In this document: positions 1 through 11,275 of the stretch, one piece after another
How the letters are laid out: the number at the start of each line of letters is the position of its first letter
Numbering within the stretch: position 1 is the stretch's first letter
From: Emydura subglobosa
Taxonomy: Eukaryota > Chordata > Testudines > Chelidae
Assembly (NCBI GenBank): GCA_007922225.1
Contig: ML679969.1
Coordinates: forward strand, 21,103,769 to 21,167,768
Reading direction: 5' to 3'
Length of the DNA: 64,000 nucleotides
Notes under the pieces: generated by a model
The model's input: the letters and a program-made list of their open reading frames with translations, nothing else
What the model was told of the DNA's origin: nothing
Databases searched by the model: none
Position numbers and translations under genes: made by a program

Positions 1-489
1 ACAGGAAATATGTGGACAAATTGGAGACAGTCCAGCGGAGGACAATTAAAATGATTAGGGGACTGGAGCACATGATTTATGAGGAGAGGCTGAGGGATCT
101 GGCCTTATTTAATCTGCAGAAGAGAAGAATGAGGGGGGATTTGATAGCAGCCTTCAACTACTTGAAGGGGGGCTCCAGGGAGGATGGAGCTAGGCTCCTC
201 TCATTGGTGGCAGATGACAGAACAAGGAGCAGTGGTCTCAAGTTGCAGTAGGGGAGGTCTAGACTGGATATTAGGAAAAAAGTTTTTCACTAGGAGAGTG
301 GCGAAGCACTGGAATGGGTTCCTAGGGAGATGGTGGAATCTCCATCCTTAGAGATTTTTAAGGCCCAGCTTGACAAAGCCCTGCCTGGGATGATTTAGCT
401 GGGGTTGGTCCTGCTTTGAGCAGGGGGTTGGACTAGCTGACCTCCTGAGGTGCCTTCCAACCCTAATCTCCTATGATTCTGTGATTTCA
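1..489 (+). mobile_element. CR1 LINE, 3' end fragment
   Basis: The reading frame at 12-251 encodes the conserved tail of the CR1 reverse-transcriptase ORF, with the motifs [25 protein letters not shown] and FNYLKGG. The same tail is read on the minus strand of the intron 6 CR1 at 54.1-54.4 kb. The frame stops at a TAG where related copies continue, so it is dead. The 3' UTR follows and ends in the short repeated ATGATTCTGTGATT tail typical of CR1. The 5' part lies left of the window. Confidence 0.9.
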
Positions 490-1072
490 TAATGCCTTGC
501 TGGCACCCTGCCCTCTGCCATTCCATACAGGCTCTCCATACTGCTACCAGCACCAGCCCTGTGCCATTCCATACTGCCTACAACGTACTGCTACCAGCAC
601 CCTGCCCTGTGCCATTCCACACCGCCTCGTTGTACTGTTACCAGCACCCTGTCCTCTGCCATTCTATACTGTCTCCCTGTACGGCTACCATCACCCTGCC
701 CTTGGCCATTCACACTGGCTCACCTTAATCGTACTGACACACTGCCCTCTGCCATTCCAGACCATCTCACCATACTGCTCTCATCACCCTGCCCTGTGCC
801 ATTCTATACCATCTCGCTGCACTGCTACCAACACCCTACCCTCTCCCATGCCATTTCACCTCGCTGCACTGCTACTGGAACCCAGCCCTCTGCCACTCCA
901 CACGGCCTCACTGTACTCCTGCTGACACTCAGCCCTCTGCCATTCCATGCTACCTGAGGGTCCTGCTACTTGCACCCTGCTCTGTGCCATTCCACATCCA
1001 CTCGCCGCATTGCTACCGGCTCCCGGCCCTCTGCCACGCCACACCGCCTCCCCGCACTGCTACGGGATGGGA
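490..1072. repeat. 47-bp minisatellite, about 12 copies
   Basis: The block gccatt or a one-base variant recurs at about 517, 563, 611, 658, 705, 751, 798, 850, 892, 939, 986 and 1033. The spacing is 46-48 bp, apart from one 52/42 pair. Each unit reads roughly ctgctaccagcaccctgccc then tctgccattccacacc and a short variable piece. Because 47 is not a multiple of 3, the apparent proteins of up to 142 residues here are repeat artefacts. It starts right after the CR1 tail and ends before a CpG island. Confidence 0.9.
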
Positions 1073-1249
1073 CTGCCTTTCCTTTTCCCCTGGGGTTTCA
1101 GTTCTCCCTGTGACTGGTGCATCCGGCAGTGCAGAGCCCGCTCCTGAGACGCAGCTCGGCCTTTCTCAGGGTCAGCGTCAATAACTGGCCACTCTTGGAA
1201 GCCTCAGTCTGGGTCCCCTGAAGGTTTCCTAAGCAGGGCGCGACCCGCA

Positions 1250-2078
1250 GGCACGTGGCTGCGCTCAGAGCAGAGGGGTCAGAGACAAGGGCAGGGAGGC
1301 AGAGTTGCTGCAGGGAGCCCCTGCTCCTGTTCCGTTTGCCTGTCCGCCTCTCTCTGAATTCCTCGCTCTCTGCGCTGCTGCAGGTTTCCCAAGGACACGG
1401 CCAGTCCCTCCCTCCCTCCCGGCTCCGCTCCGAGCAGCCCTGCGCTCAGCTCTCCCGGGTCTGGGTCTCCCTCTGCGCTCTTCCGTGTCTCGGTTCCTGC
1501 TGCTCCGGCTCCCGTCTCGGCCCGCAGCTGCGGCTGCCCCAAGGGCACAGCTCCCGCGACCCGGCTCTGCAGCTCGGAGGAGCCCTGCGCTCGCTGCGCC
1601 TCGCCAGCCCCTCTGCCCCCCTCCTCCCTCAGCCCGGCCTCCGCTGCCCACCCCTTGCCCTCCCGCGGCAGGTACTTACAGCGGCGGGGCCGGGGGCCTG
1701 CGAGGGGAAGCTCAGCCGCGCCGAGCGAGACTAGACCCGCGGCAGGCAGCACTCAGGAGATGCAAAGGGAGCCGGGCCGGCAGCTCCAGCATCGCCTGCC
1801 CTGCCCAGAGCGCCCCGGAGCCCCTGCGCCGGCCGGCCGGGCAGCGCCGCCTGCTAGCCGGAGCTGGGGGGGCTGCACCGGCTTCAGCATCCGCCGCAGC
1901 TCCCCACCCCGGGCTAGTCCCGGAATCCGCGTCCTTCAGCCGGCTGCTCTCGGACTCCAGGCCGCGTCGGCAGCCCGGGCACAGCTCGGCTGGGAGCCGC
2001 CACCATCCCTCCTGCCATCCCTGGCCAGCATCTGCCAGAGAGCAGCGGGTACCTGAGCGTCCTGCCTCTGCACATCTG
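1250..2078. promoter_or_regulatory. CpG island, candidate promoter and first exon
   Basis: About 0.8 kb of GC- and CpG-rich sequence stands out from AT-richer flanks. Long open frames occur on both strands but have only Pro/Ala/Arg/Ser-rich composition and no recognisable domain, as expected of any GC-rich stretch. On the minus strand a consensus donor (CTG then GTAAGT) lies with its GT at 1679-1678, which would end a first exon at 1680 and direct a transcript leftward out of the window. In mammals RELL2 is the divergent neighbour of HDAC3, so a leftward-running gene is worth considering. I found no RELL2 coding sequence here, so the identity is open. Confidence 0.5.
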
Positions 2079-3094
2079 TCCTCTTCACCTGTCTCTTAGC
2101 AACCCAGCATCCCTGCTGCTGGCTGCGGCTGGGAGCATCCTTCTCCTGCCCCAGCCCTGGCCTCGGGAAGGAGCAAGCCAAGTAGGCTCTGGGCTGCGTC
2201 TATCCCTCTGCTTTGTGTCAGAGGAGGCACCTGCGTGACTTGCCTGTTCTCTGACACCGACAAAATCTCTGAAGCTCCTTCCGTATCTCAGGGGGCGGGG
2301 AGAGATCGAGGGAGCTCCCCCAGGACAACGCCAGCGGCAGCTGTAAGGAGCACATAAGAGGGACCCTGGTACCGAACCAGCATTTGCAGGCTGCACACAT
2401 CTGGAGGGGGAGGCGGGGCAGGTAGCGACACCTTTTAGCATCACGGAAACAATAGCGATCGCCTCCATTTCTACAGCACCTTTTCTTCCAAAGCACTTCG
2501 CCAGCTACAGAGCAATGAGAGATTTTGAAAGGACAATGCTGAAAATAATAGTTATCAAGAGTGTGGCAGCGTGGTGGAGTGGGGCTGGGGCTGGGGGTGA
2601 GGAGACACATGAGTTTATCTGCACTAGCATGTGTATTTATGACAGCAAATAGCACCAAATTATGTCTGTACCAGTGGATGTGTGCCTGTGCACACATGAA
2701 CGCTGGTGTGCATGTTCATTGGTGTGTGTGCATGATTATGACAGCACTAGTGTGCTCTTATGATGGCAGAGATTTCACAATCTATGCCTGGTCTAACCTG
2801 ATAAAAACAGTTTCCTGCACAACTTCTTAGCTGTGAGAACCCTGGCTCCCTCTCAGCCAAAGCCCAGTACAGTGACAACTCTCACTGCTGCAGTGATTGC
2901 TCCTCCTCCTGCTCCAAGACAAGGGAACTCCAGGCACATCCTCACCAGCGGGACCCTCAGCAGTGTGTGATACTGCACCTCACCAAACACTCCTGCCCCA
3001 TCTCCCAGAGGCTGCAGGGGTGTTTGGGAACATCGTGAAGCAGCTCTGGGTCCTTCTTCTCAGACTGAACCCAGAAGGTTGTTCTGAGGAACTG
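2079..3094. other. No gene seen
   Basis: Non-repetitive sequence of mixed composition. There is a short TG-rich patch at about 2680-2760 with scattered tgtgtg and tgtgca. No open frame resembles a known protein and no splice pattern can be supported. Confidence 0.5.
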
Positions 3095-4960
3095 CTGTTG
3101 TCCCCAGAGCTGTGGAGTCCCACAAGGCCCAACCCTCCCCCACCACACTATTTAACATGATATAAGAAGCCATTGGGAAAGCTGGTGAGACAACCTGGGA
3201 GAATGCCAGCTGCTCACAACTGACACCCAGCTGCACATCTCCTACACATCCAGTGTCTGGGTAATCAGCAGCTGGCTAATGCTGAACCAGGCCAAGATGG
3301 GGCAAAAGAGGGAAGCACTTGGAAGAGTTGGTGTCCACTGTCTGGAGTGCCAAGCTCAGGGCAGACTGTCTAAAGCAGGGCAGACACCACCCCAAACTGG
3401 TGGCATGTTCTACAATGAGATTTCACCAAGCCAGTGACAAATGTGAACTCCTAAAGTACTACTGTACTCTTATAATGGAGTCATAGACAGTCCCCTTAGA
3501 CATTCCTGTCTATCTTGCCACCCAGGCAAGCTGGACTATGTGATAAAGGTCGCTTACACCAAAAATCACAATATTCAGGTTACACCAAATCCCAAGAGAC
3601 CAGTCACACACCTCGGTCAATTTATATCCTAGATTTCCCACCAACGACAGTGCTGGTAGCCAAGCCTATAGTAAACTAACTAAAGGTTTATTAGCTAGGA
3701 AGAATAAATGGGAGTTATTGAGAGGTTAAAGCAGGTACAATATATGTACAGGTGAGTCAGTCCCTAATTTCCAAATGGTAGCAGAGATGTAGTAATCTGC
3801 CAGTTCCCTAAAAGTCTCTCAGGGCTACCCAGAGTAAATCTGGGGATCTTTGTCTTCTCGTTCAGTTATTCTGCCCTGTTAGAATCCAAACAGTCCAGAT
3901 ATGAAGATTTTTTTTACTTGTGTCCACACTTACAGCTTCTTCTCACAAAAAACCCCAAAAAACAAAAAACAAGCTGACAGGGTCACTACCTGCATGTCTC
4001 TTTCTTTGTGGGTGGAGAGAGAGAGAGAGGAGTGTATTTACAGCCTTTCACCTCTGATCATCACACACAATGACCACTGGCCTTGAAATGCACCAGAATT
4101 AGCACTTTCCTGTTAAAGTTCTTCATTTGCATAACACAAGGCTTCTTTCTGGTGTGATGGGTTAGTTAGTGACGGTCTGTATGATGGAAAAGTTTGCTAT
4201 CACATTCTAACAGGAAACAGACAAGTGCAGGCAGTCTTAGTTTTCATGAAGTTTAAACACCAAACACATTGTCAGACATTTAGCAATTACCAACTCTGCA
4301 TTTGTAAGTGTTCATTGAGGCCTGGGGCTTTGGCATGAGCGGGCACCTTGTCTGCCAGCATCATACCTGGCCTCCTTTCAAATATCCCCACTGTCAAAGG
4401 CATCTGCCTGCTTATGGCTATGGCAGTTCGCCCCCTTGGGGTCCTTTGGGACTTCATGCTATTAGTCTCCAAATATCAAAATGGCAAAAGCGGACCAGAA
4501 AATTGTGCCTCTCCCTATCAGACATGGATGGCTCCATGATAACCCATGAATTTATGACCTCCAGGCTTGATAACTGCAGCTCATTCTACCTAGGAATGAA
4601 ACCACACACCCTGAAATGACTCCAGCTTGTATACAACCTAGCAGCATACTGCCAGGAGCACATCTACCCAGCACTTTGCTCTCTGCACTGGCTCCCCATG
4701 GAATACAGAGTCCAGCTCAGGATTTCTGCTATGCTGTTTAAAGCCCTCCACGCAAATGGCCCTCGCTACCTGAGAAACCTCCCCTCCCTCATAGCTGTGA
4801 CCTCCCACAACAGCTGCATTCCAGCCAAACAATGCAAGTGCCAGCCAGCAGGTCTGTGAGTACAGGAGAGCCTGACATTCTTGTGAGTGCCAGGACAGAA
4901 CCTTCACAGGAGCTGGACCTGAAATTCACTCTCACACATGATAAGAATGACCACAGGCCA
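3095..4960 (+). mobile_element. LINE2-like retrotransposon remnant, interrupted
   Basis: Two separated stretches read like the L2/CR1-superfamily reverse-transcriptase C-terminal half. At 3210-3330 a decayed frame contains TQLHISY and ISSWLMLNQAK, resembling the region after the catalytic FADD box. At 4540-4900 there is SRLDNCSSFYLG, then LQLVYNLAA, LHWLPMEYR and FKALHANGPRYL, the usual L2 C-terminal block. Several stops and frameshifts interrupt it. The 0.8 kb between the two pieces looks foreign and is listed separately. The family is recognised from motif order only. Confidence 0.7.
3480..4265 (-). mobile_element. Possible LTR-type insertion within the LINE2 remnant
   Basis: This AT-rich block separates the two halves of the LINE2-like remnant and has no coding similarity. 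Read on the minus strand it has an AATAAA-type polyadenylation motif (plus-strand tttatta at about 3688) with a T-rich stretch nearby, as in an LTR or non-autonomous element. I could not find clear TG...CA ends or a target duplication, so boundaries and class are uncertain. Confidence 0.3.
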
Positions 4961-6098
4961 CAATGCACTCAAAACGAATGCAAAGCTCATTTCTTTTTAC
5001 TTAGCTTCTACTGAATAAGTTGTTCACATGCAGCAAACACACCCACCCACTCACAGCAGCAAGAAGGAACACTTTCTAATTAAGCTATTTCTCATATGGA
5101 CTTGGAAGATAGAGAACAATTTGTTGTCATGTCTGTTTTTTAAATTCTTGGGAAGACGGTACTGTGGGGATAGCGTCCCTAGAAGCACTCAGATACCAAA
5201 CACACACAGTGTCTCTGTATGTGGAAGTATCTGCTTTGCACCATTATCATGAGAATTTGCCAGCCCCACTCAGGGTGAGCAGAGTTTTGCAAGGCTGATG
5301 TATATGTTGGTGCCAGGTTGTGTGTATGGCACAGACACAGTCAGCACTAGTTTCTGGTTTGATCAGAGCCTCTGTGTGTGTGTGCATATGTGAGTGCACA
5401 CAACGGATGACCAGGAAGTGTCCATGTACACAGCCACGGTGATGGTGTTGTTGAGAGAATATCAGAGTGTACAGTCTATTATGCACAGAATTGCTAGTTG
5501 TGAAAATAACACAACCACAGCAACACTGGCTCAGTCACACCATATGTTTCTAAACCCTGTGTCTTGTTTGGGTCCCTCCCCTGGGAGGATTGTGAGTGAT
5601 TGCTGTAACAGGCAGTTCTGTATAGAAGGCAAGAGGCCTCAGCCAGCACCCACTTCATGTCCCATTATACCTCAAGCCTGTCACAGCAGCCATTAAATGA
5701 CCTCCGTTTGTGCAGTGGGTATGTAGTGAATCCAGGGTAATGTGGATCAAAAACCAAGAGATAGTCACATGAACCGCAGAAGCAAGGCCAGGCAGGGGGT
5801 GGGGTCTCTGGGGCTGGGGTCGTCTGGCAAGAGAAAGCTGCAGCAAGAAGGAACAGGATGGGGATGACAGTTGGGGCTGGGGCAGCTGAGAAGACAGAGG
5901 AAGTAGGAGTAGATGGCAAGAGTCAGGTTAATGAGCAGGCAGGAGCAGATGGCACAGGGTCTCTTGGACAAGGTTAGCTGTGGAGGAAGGATAACACACT
6001 GGGAAGGAGCAGGCGTCGGGGATGAGTGCTGGGGTCCTGGACACATGCCAGGGGTGGGCTGGTAGAGCTGTTATGCTGGAAGGTGCTGGTGGCTGTCA
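4961..6098. other. No gene seen
   Basis: Mostly single-copy-looking sequence. It has a purine-rich stretch at 5790-6060 with repeated ggggctggggt-like words, and a TG-rich spot at 5370-5390. No coding or RNA feature can be supported. Confidence 0.5.
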
Positions 6099-8040
6099 TC
6101 ACAGAATCATAGAAATGTCAGGTTGGCAGGGACCTCGAGAGGTCATCAAGTCCAACCGCCGGCACTGAGACAGGATCAAGGAAACCTAGACCATCCCTGA
6201 CAAGTGTTTGTCCAACCTGTTTGTAAAAACCTCCAGTGATGGGGATTCCCTGGAAAGTTTATTCCAGAGCTAAACCACCCTTAGAGTTAGAAAACTTTTC
6301 CTAAAAACTAACCTAAATCTCCCTTGCTGCAGAGTAAGCCCATTTCTCCTTGTCCTGCCTTCAGTGGACATGGAGAATAATCAATCACCATCCTCTTTAT
6401 AACAGCAGCTATCAGGTCCCTGCTATGTCTTCTTTTCTCAGGACTAAATATCCTCAGTGCATAGATTTTAAGCCCAGAAGGGACCATTTTTTAGCCTTTC
6501 CTCATAGGTCAGGTTTTCTAATCTTTTTATCATTTTTGTTGCACTCTTCTGGACTCTCTCCAACTTAGCCACATTTTATTAAAGTGTGATGCCCTGCCAC
6601 AGCAGTGCTGAGTAAAGCAGGACAATTACTTCCTGTGTCTTACATACAACTCTTCTGCTAATACACCCCAGAATGATATTAGCTTTTTTCACAACTGCAT
6701 CGCATTGCTGACTCATATTCAATCTGTGATCCACTGTAAGCCCCCGCTCTTTTTTCAGCAATATTACCACCTAGCCAGTTATTCCCCATTTTGTAGCTGT
6801 GCATTTGATTTTGCTTTCCTAAGTGTAGCACTTTGCACTAGTTTTCACTGAATTTCATTTTGTTGTATTCAGATCAATTCTCCAATTTGTCAAGGTCATT
6901 TTGAATTCTAATCCTGTCCTCCAAACTACTTGCAACCCCTCAGAGCTTGGTGTTGTCCCAAAATTGTATAAGTGCACAATCCACTCCTTTATCCACCTAA
7001 TCAATGAAAATATTGAATAGTTCCAGACCCAGGAATGACCCCTGTGAAACCCCACTAGATGCACCCTCCCAGTTTGACAGTGAACCATAGATAACTACTC
7101 TTTGAGTATGGTATGCACCTACTTTATAGTAAATTTGTCTAGACCCATTTCCATAGTTTGCTTATGAAAATGTCATGTAGAACTGTATCAAACATCTTAT
7201 TAAAGTCAAGATATATCATGTCTACTGCTTCCCTTCTCCTCCCTCCCCCCCACGCACTAGGCCAGTAACCCTGACAATGAAGAAAATTAGATTGGTATGG
7301 CATGATTTGTTCTTGACAAATCCATGATGGCTATTCCTTATAAACCTATTATTCTCTAGGTGCTTATAGATTGATTGTTTAATAAATTGTTCCAGTATCT
7401 TTCCAGGTATCGAAGTTAAGCTGACTGGTCTAGAATTTTTGGGGTCCTCTTTGTTTCCCTTTTAAAGACAGGTATGTTTGCCCTTCTCCAATTCTCCAGT
7501 CCATCCTCCATGAGTTCTCAAAGATAATTCAGTTCTGAGTAACAGTTCTGAGATTGCTTCGGCTAGTTCCCTGAGTGCCCTAGGATGAATTTCATGAGGC
7601 TCTGCTATCTTGAATACATCTGGAGTACCTGAATATCAGTTATTTCCCTATTTTGGCTTGTGATCCCCCTTGTTAATATTAATGGTGTTGCGTATCTGGT
7701 CACCATGAACCTTTCTAATGAAGACTGAAGCAAAATAGGCATTAAACACCTCTGCCTTCTTCATCTCATCAGTCATTAGTCTGCCTTCCCTGCTAAGGAG
7801 AGGACCTCCACTTTCCTTCATCTTTCTCTTGCTTCTAATGTATTCAAAGTACATCTTCTTATTCCCTTTTACGCCCCCTGTGAGGTGTAACTCATTTTGT
7901 ATTTAGTTTTTCCAATTTTGTCCCTACCTGCTTGTGCTATTCTGTTGTACTCCTCCTTAGCAATTCACCCAAGTTCCCCATCTTTTGTAGGATTCCATTT
8001 GGATCAGGGTGGGCTTTGTTTCAAAGACATCCCAGACCTT
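6099..8040 (-). mobile_element. CR1 LINE, antisense, 5'-truncated
   Basis: The copy begins with the reverse-complemented CR1 3' end (acagaatcatag at 6100) and runs back through the 3' UTR into coding sequence. Decayed ORF2 pieces include a frame at 6579-6770 with LTVDHRLNMSQQCDAVVKKAN and one at 7648-7854 with KRKMKESGGPLL and EVFNAYFASVF. These match the order of the better-preserved CR1 in HDAC3 intron 6. There are many stops and frameshifts. The left part of ORF2, including the endonuclease, is absent. Confidence 0.85.
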
Positions 8041-9035
8041 CTTAAAGCTATTGGGTGCCTGTGATAGTGTGTACAGACCTCATACTGTCCCAGCCACTAA
8101 AGGGTTAACAGGGAGAGCAGCGGCCTCCTCAGCTAGGGCTGATTGCTGCAATAGTTGGGGAGATAAAAAGGCTGCTGGGCAGCAGGGAGAGGGGGCTGCC
8201 AGAGAAGCTGAGGAACTATTAAGAGCAGGGGCTTTGAGCAGTAGACTGCTGGGAAGCCACCCAGGTACCTGGATCTCCGGAGGAGGAAGATCATATAGCT
8301 TGAGTCTGGGAAACAGCCTACAAGAGAAGCATGGTAGGCAGCAATAAGAGATTGGGAAAAAGCAATTCTAGCTGCTTCACACGGGGCCTCTGGACTGGAA
8401 GCCAGAGAAAGGGTGAGCACAGGTTCCCCTAGCACCCTCTGCAGAGTGGTCTGAACCCCAAGATACCTGAGCCTGTTGACCTTTGCTAGGGTTAGTGGCT
8501 TCCTGACCCAGCAGATGCATTACTCCCGAAGAGGGGAGAGGCTACTAAGGATTGGGCTGGAGTCATAGCAAGACACGGGGCTAAATGTTGATGGGCTGAA
8601 CAAAGGGGAAACTGAGGCAGGCTCACCATAACACCTGTTGAAATGTGGGAAGAGGGATACCAGCAGCTGGAAGCAGCCCTGAGCAGTGATAAACACTCTC
8701 TTTTAGGCTCCAGGGAAAGAGCAAAGCAGCCCCTTTGCTTAGCAAAACTGGTATAAACTTGTGTACTTTAGTCAAACTGGGCATAGAGCTAGCACTAGCC
8801 CCAGGAAAGTTATCATGGAAGGAAGGGTGCAGGTCATTGTAGCAGGGGATGAGCAGCCAGGAGATGGATAGATGGAGTGTGGCAGATCACTGGGAGGTCA
8901 GCTGCTGAGTGCTCAAAGCTAGTGTTGGATCCAGAAGGCTTCTGAAAATTCTCCTATGATGTCACCAAGATTCAGACATGAATAAATGGATTTTACTTAA
9001 TTACTTATTTAGTGAAATGGCTGGAGATAATGGGG
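8041..9035. repeat. LTR-like sequence, class unknown
   Basis: No coding potential. A TATA-like gagataaaaagg at about 8160 followed by a GC-rich gcagcaggg stretch resembles the promoter part of a retroelement LTR. A similar ataaaagg plus cagg layout appears at about 27,595 and 39,750. Element ends could not be fixed, so this is only a suggestion. Confidence 0.25.
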
Positions 9036-9039
9036 CCTC

Positions 9040-9375
9040 CCACCTGAGTCGTTGAGCCACAAGGTGAGGCCAGAATATAGCTAACCCAGGCAGATTAATA
9101 GAGATTTCCCTGGTTGCAAATGTAGGAGCTAAGCTATTGGTTGCAGAGTGTGTGTGTTGGAAGGAGAAAGCCAGAGAAGCAGTTCAGAGTATTCTAACCC
9201 TGAAAGGAAACAGACACTTGGCTTCTTGGGCACCCAGCTCATGGGAGGGGCAGACATGGGAGTGTCTGAACAAGGAAACTGCCTGCAACTGTTTTTTTCT
9301 ATTGTGTTCAGGGAAACAGGACTTTGTGGACATTCTTTGTAAATGAAATAGGATGGCGTTAATATGCCTGCTTCG
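9040..9375 (+). repeat. Dispersed LTR-like repeat, copy 1
   Basis: It shares a run of similar words with 38,815-39,165 in the same order and orientation: ggaaactgcctgc, then tgtgttcag, gaaacaggactttgt and cattctttgtaaat. The second copy has a clean AATAAA in the last block (gtaaataaacagg), suggesting the R/U5 end of an LTR. The copies are 29 kb apart and diverged, so they are more likely two members of one family than the ends of one element. Confidence 0.55.
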
Positions 9376-11275
9376 TGTCACTGACTTCTCCTAATGGAAA
9401 CAACCCTGCAAGGCCCCTTTACTGCAGCTGCTCAGGCCAAAAGGGACTACTTTCTGTCTATACATGTTGGGGACCAGAGGTTGAATCCTTACCTTGCTCC
9501 CTCAGGATGGCAAGTCTGACCACCGTGACCTTGAATTGCAGCCACTGTGTTAGCTGCTGGGGACGTACCACTTCTTCATTCACCATGGCCGGTTGATCAT
9601 AGACCTGGCTTAGCGTCAGATCAGCTTGCTGCTCCTGGATGAAATGAGTGTCTTGGGCTAGAATGCTGGCCTCCAGAGGGAGCGTAGTCTCCAGGCCATC
9701 AGGGCCATAGGAAGTTGAAGATCCCCTGACTAGATCAGAAGTCCCTCAGAAGGGTGCTCTTTCCCCCCACCATCTCCACCAATGTTGCAGGTGCTGAGAC
9801 CTCTCTTGCCTGTGGAACAGGGGCTGTTCCATCAGATACCCAGCCTCCCCATTCTTTTCAAACCTCACCACAGTGTTCCCAGTTTCTCCCTAGGATGATT
9901 GGATAGGCCAGAGGTGAGGCCAGTCCCACCCAGAGAGCACTTGTGCATTTTCCCCATAGTTAGTTGTACCTCCCTAGTAGGGCAGGGACTCACATCTCCA
10001 TGTATGCACTGCAGGAAAATAATTTCCCCTGCTTTGTCCCCATGAACAACTAACGGGTGCCTGACCAGGGCCTGGCTATGCCCTGAGTCCACCAGGCCAG
10101 TGCTGTCCTTCTCATTAATCCATACTGCACAGTCAGCTTGGCAGGGCTTCTTTCCCACACCTGGGTTTCTGCCATCTGTAGTTGACTGTGGTTACAGTAC
10201 ATAGAGGGGCAATCTCAGCAGAGATGTCCTGATTGTCCACATGAAAACAGGAATTGGATGTCCCATGTCTTGGGTGAAGCTTTCCCAACTGGGTGTCTTC
10301 CTCACCCACCTGTGGAGCTGAATTTGCTTTTGATCTGCCTATATGGGTCCAGCCCTAGGTTGCTCCAGCTTCTTGGGCATCTCCGTCCACCAATTGTCAG
10401 GGTTCCGGTCATGGGTGGCAGGTATTGTAGGCTGGGGAGGCTAAGCCTCCCACTTGCTCAGCCTCTCCCCCAAAATGGGTGGGAGCTGGGGCTAAGACAG
10501 GCCAGTCGACCTGAGGCTGGGGCCACCAACCATTGGGGCTGCCCAGGGCTGAGATGGGCTGGCTGATGGGCTGGGACTTGGGCCGACTGGGGCGGGGCTC
10601 CTCTGGCCATGGTAGGTGGCTCAGGCTCTGGCGGGAGAGGGGGGTAGAAGGGGTGGGGTCTCAGGCAGAAGGGCTGGGGCCAGCCCTTGGTTCTTGTCCT
10701 TCGACAATGACTCTTGGGGCTGATGAGGAGGTTGTAGAGTCTCTCTGGGTCCAGTTGCTCAGGTGGGAGTGCTCAGTAGCACTCTGAAAGGGGACAGAAT
10801 CTCAGCCCTTCGGCCGAGTCTGTCTGGATGCTCCCCCCTTCCAGTGTCCAGGGAACAAACAACTTAGGAGCAGGAAACTAAATGAAGGAAGAGGAAATAG
10901 ACAGTCAGTCCCAGCTGGGCTGCTGGCCTCTCTTCCTTCAGAGGGGCCTTGGGTGGGCTACTGTCTGGCTCCAAGTCCACTGGGTTACCAGCAGAAGGAT
11001 ATGGCACAGCCCTCTTCACCTCAGGGGACTTGAGCCATCTTTAGGCAGGGGATAGGCTCTGCTCTCTACCAGGCCTCTCCCTGGAAGTTGGGAAGTTTAG
11101 CACCATTCCCCTCCCAGAGTTGCTCGGGCTGAGTTGAGCTTCTGTCCTCGTGAATTCCTCCTCCATTCTTGGCATGACTTGCAGATGAGGGAGGCTGGGG
11201 CCACTCCAGCCCAGAGCATCATCCCATAACCCCTTTTCTGCCTGGGGTGGGCTTAAACACCCTGCCACAGCTGGA
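9376..11275 (-). mobile_element. Ty3/gypsy retrotransposon remnant (gag end and protease)
   Basis: Minus-strand remains of a gypsy-type polyprotein. A CCHC-like zinc knuckle can be made out at about 10,200-10,260 (FSCGQSGHL then DCPSM), with stops inside. The aspartic-protease region follows at 9865-10,158 with VDSGHSQALVR and LQCIHGDV; the Asp-Ser-Gly triad is present. Further downstream (about 9470-9660) is a decayed linker with QQADLTLSQVYDQ and VNEEVV, typical of the gypsy stretch between protease and RT. Reverse transcriptase, integrase and LTRs were not found. The boundaries are approximate. Confidence 0.65.
9865..10158 (-). pseudogene. gypsy aspartic protease fragment
   Basis: A 97-codon frame covers the retropepsin-like fold. 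A VDSG active-site motif sits near residue 23, and the later CIHGDV segment is characteristic of vertebrate gypsy polyproteins. It has no start context of its own and is the middle of a longer broken polyprotein, with the zinc knuckle upstream and the linker to RT downstream. Confidence 0.6.

Noticed and set aside
492..925. Cys/His/Pro-rich open frames of 78 and 142 codons
   Set aside because: They are frames through the 47-bp minisatellite and shift register with every unit.
1305..2099. A 264-codon plus-strand frame and overlapping minus-strand frames in the CpG island
   Set aside because: Composition is Pro/Ala/Arg/Ser-rich on all frames, as expected of CpG-rich DNA lacking A/T-rich stop codons. 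No domain or splice support.
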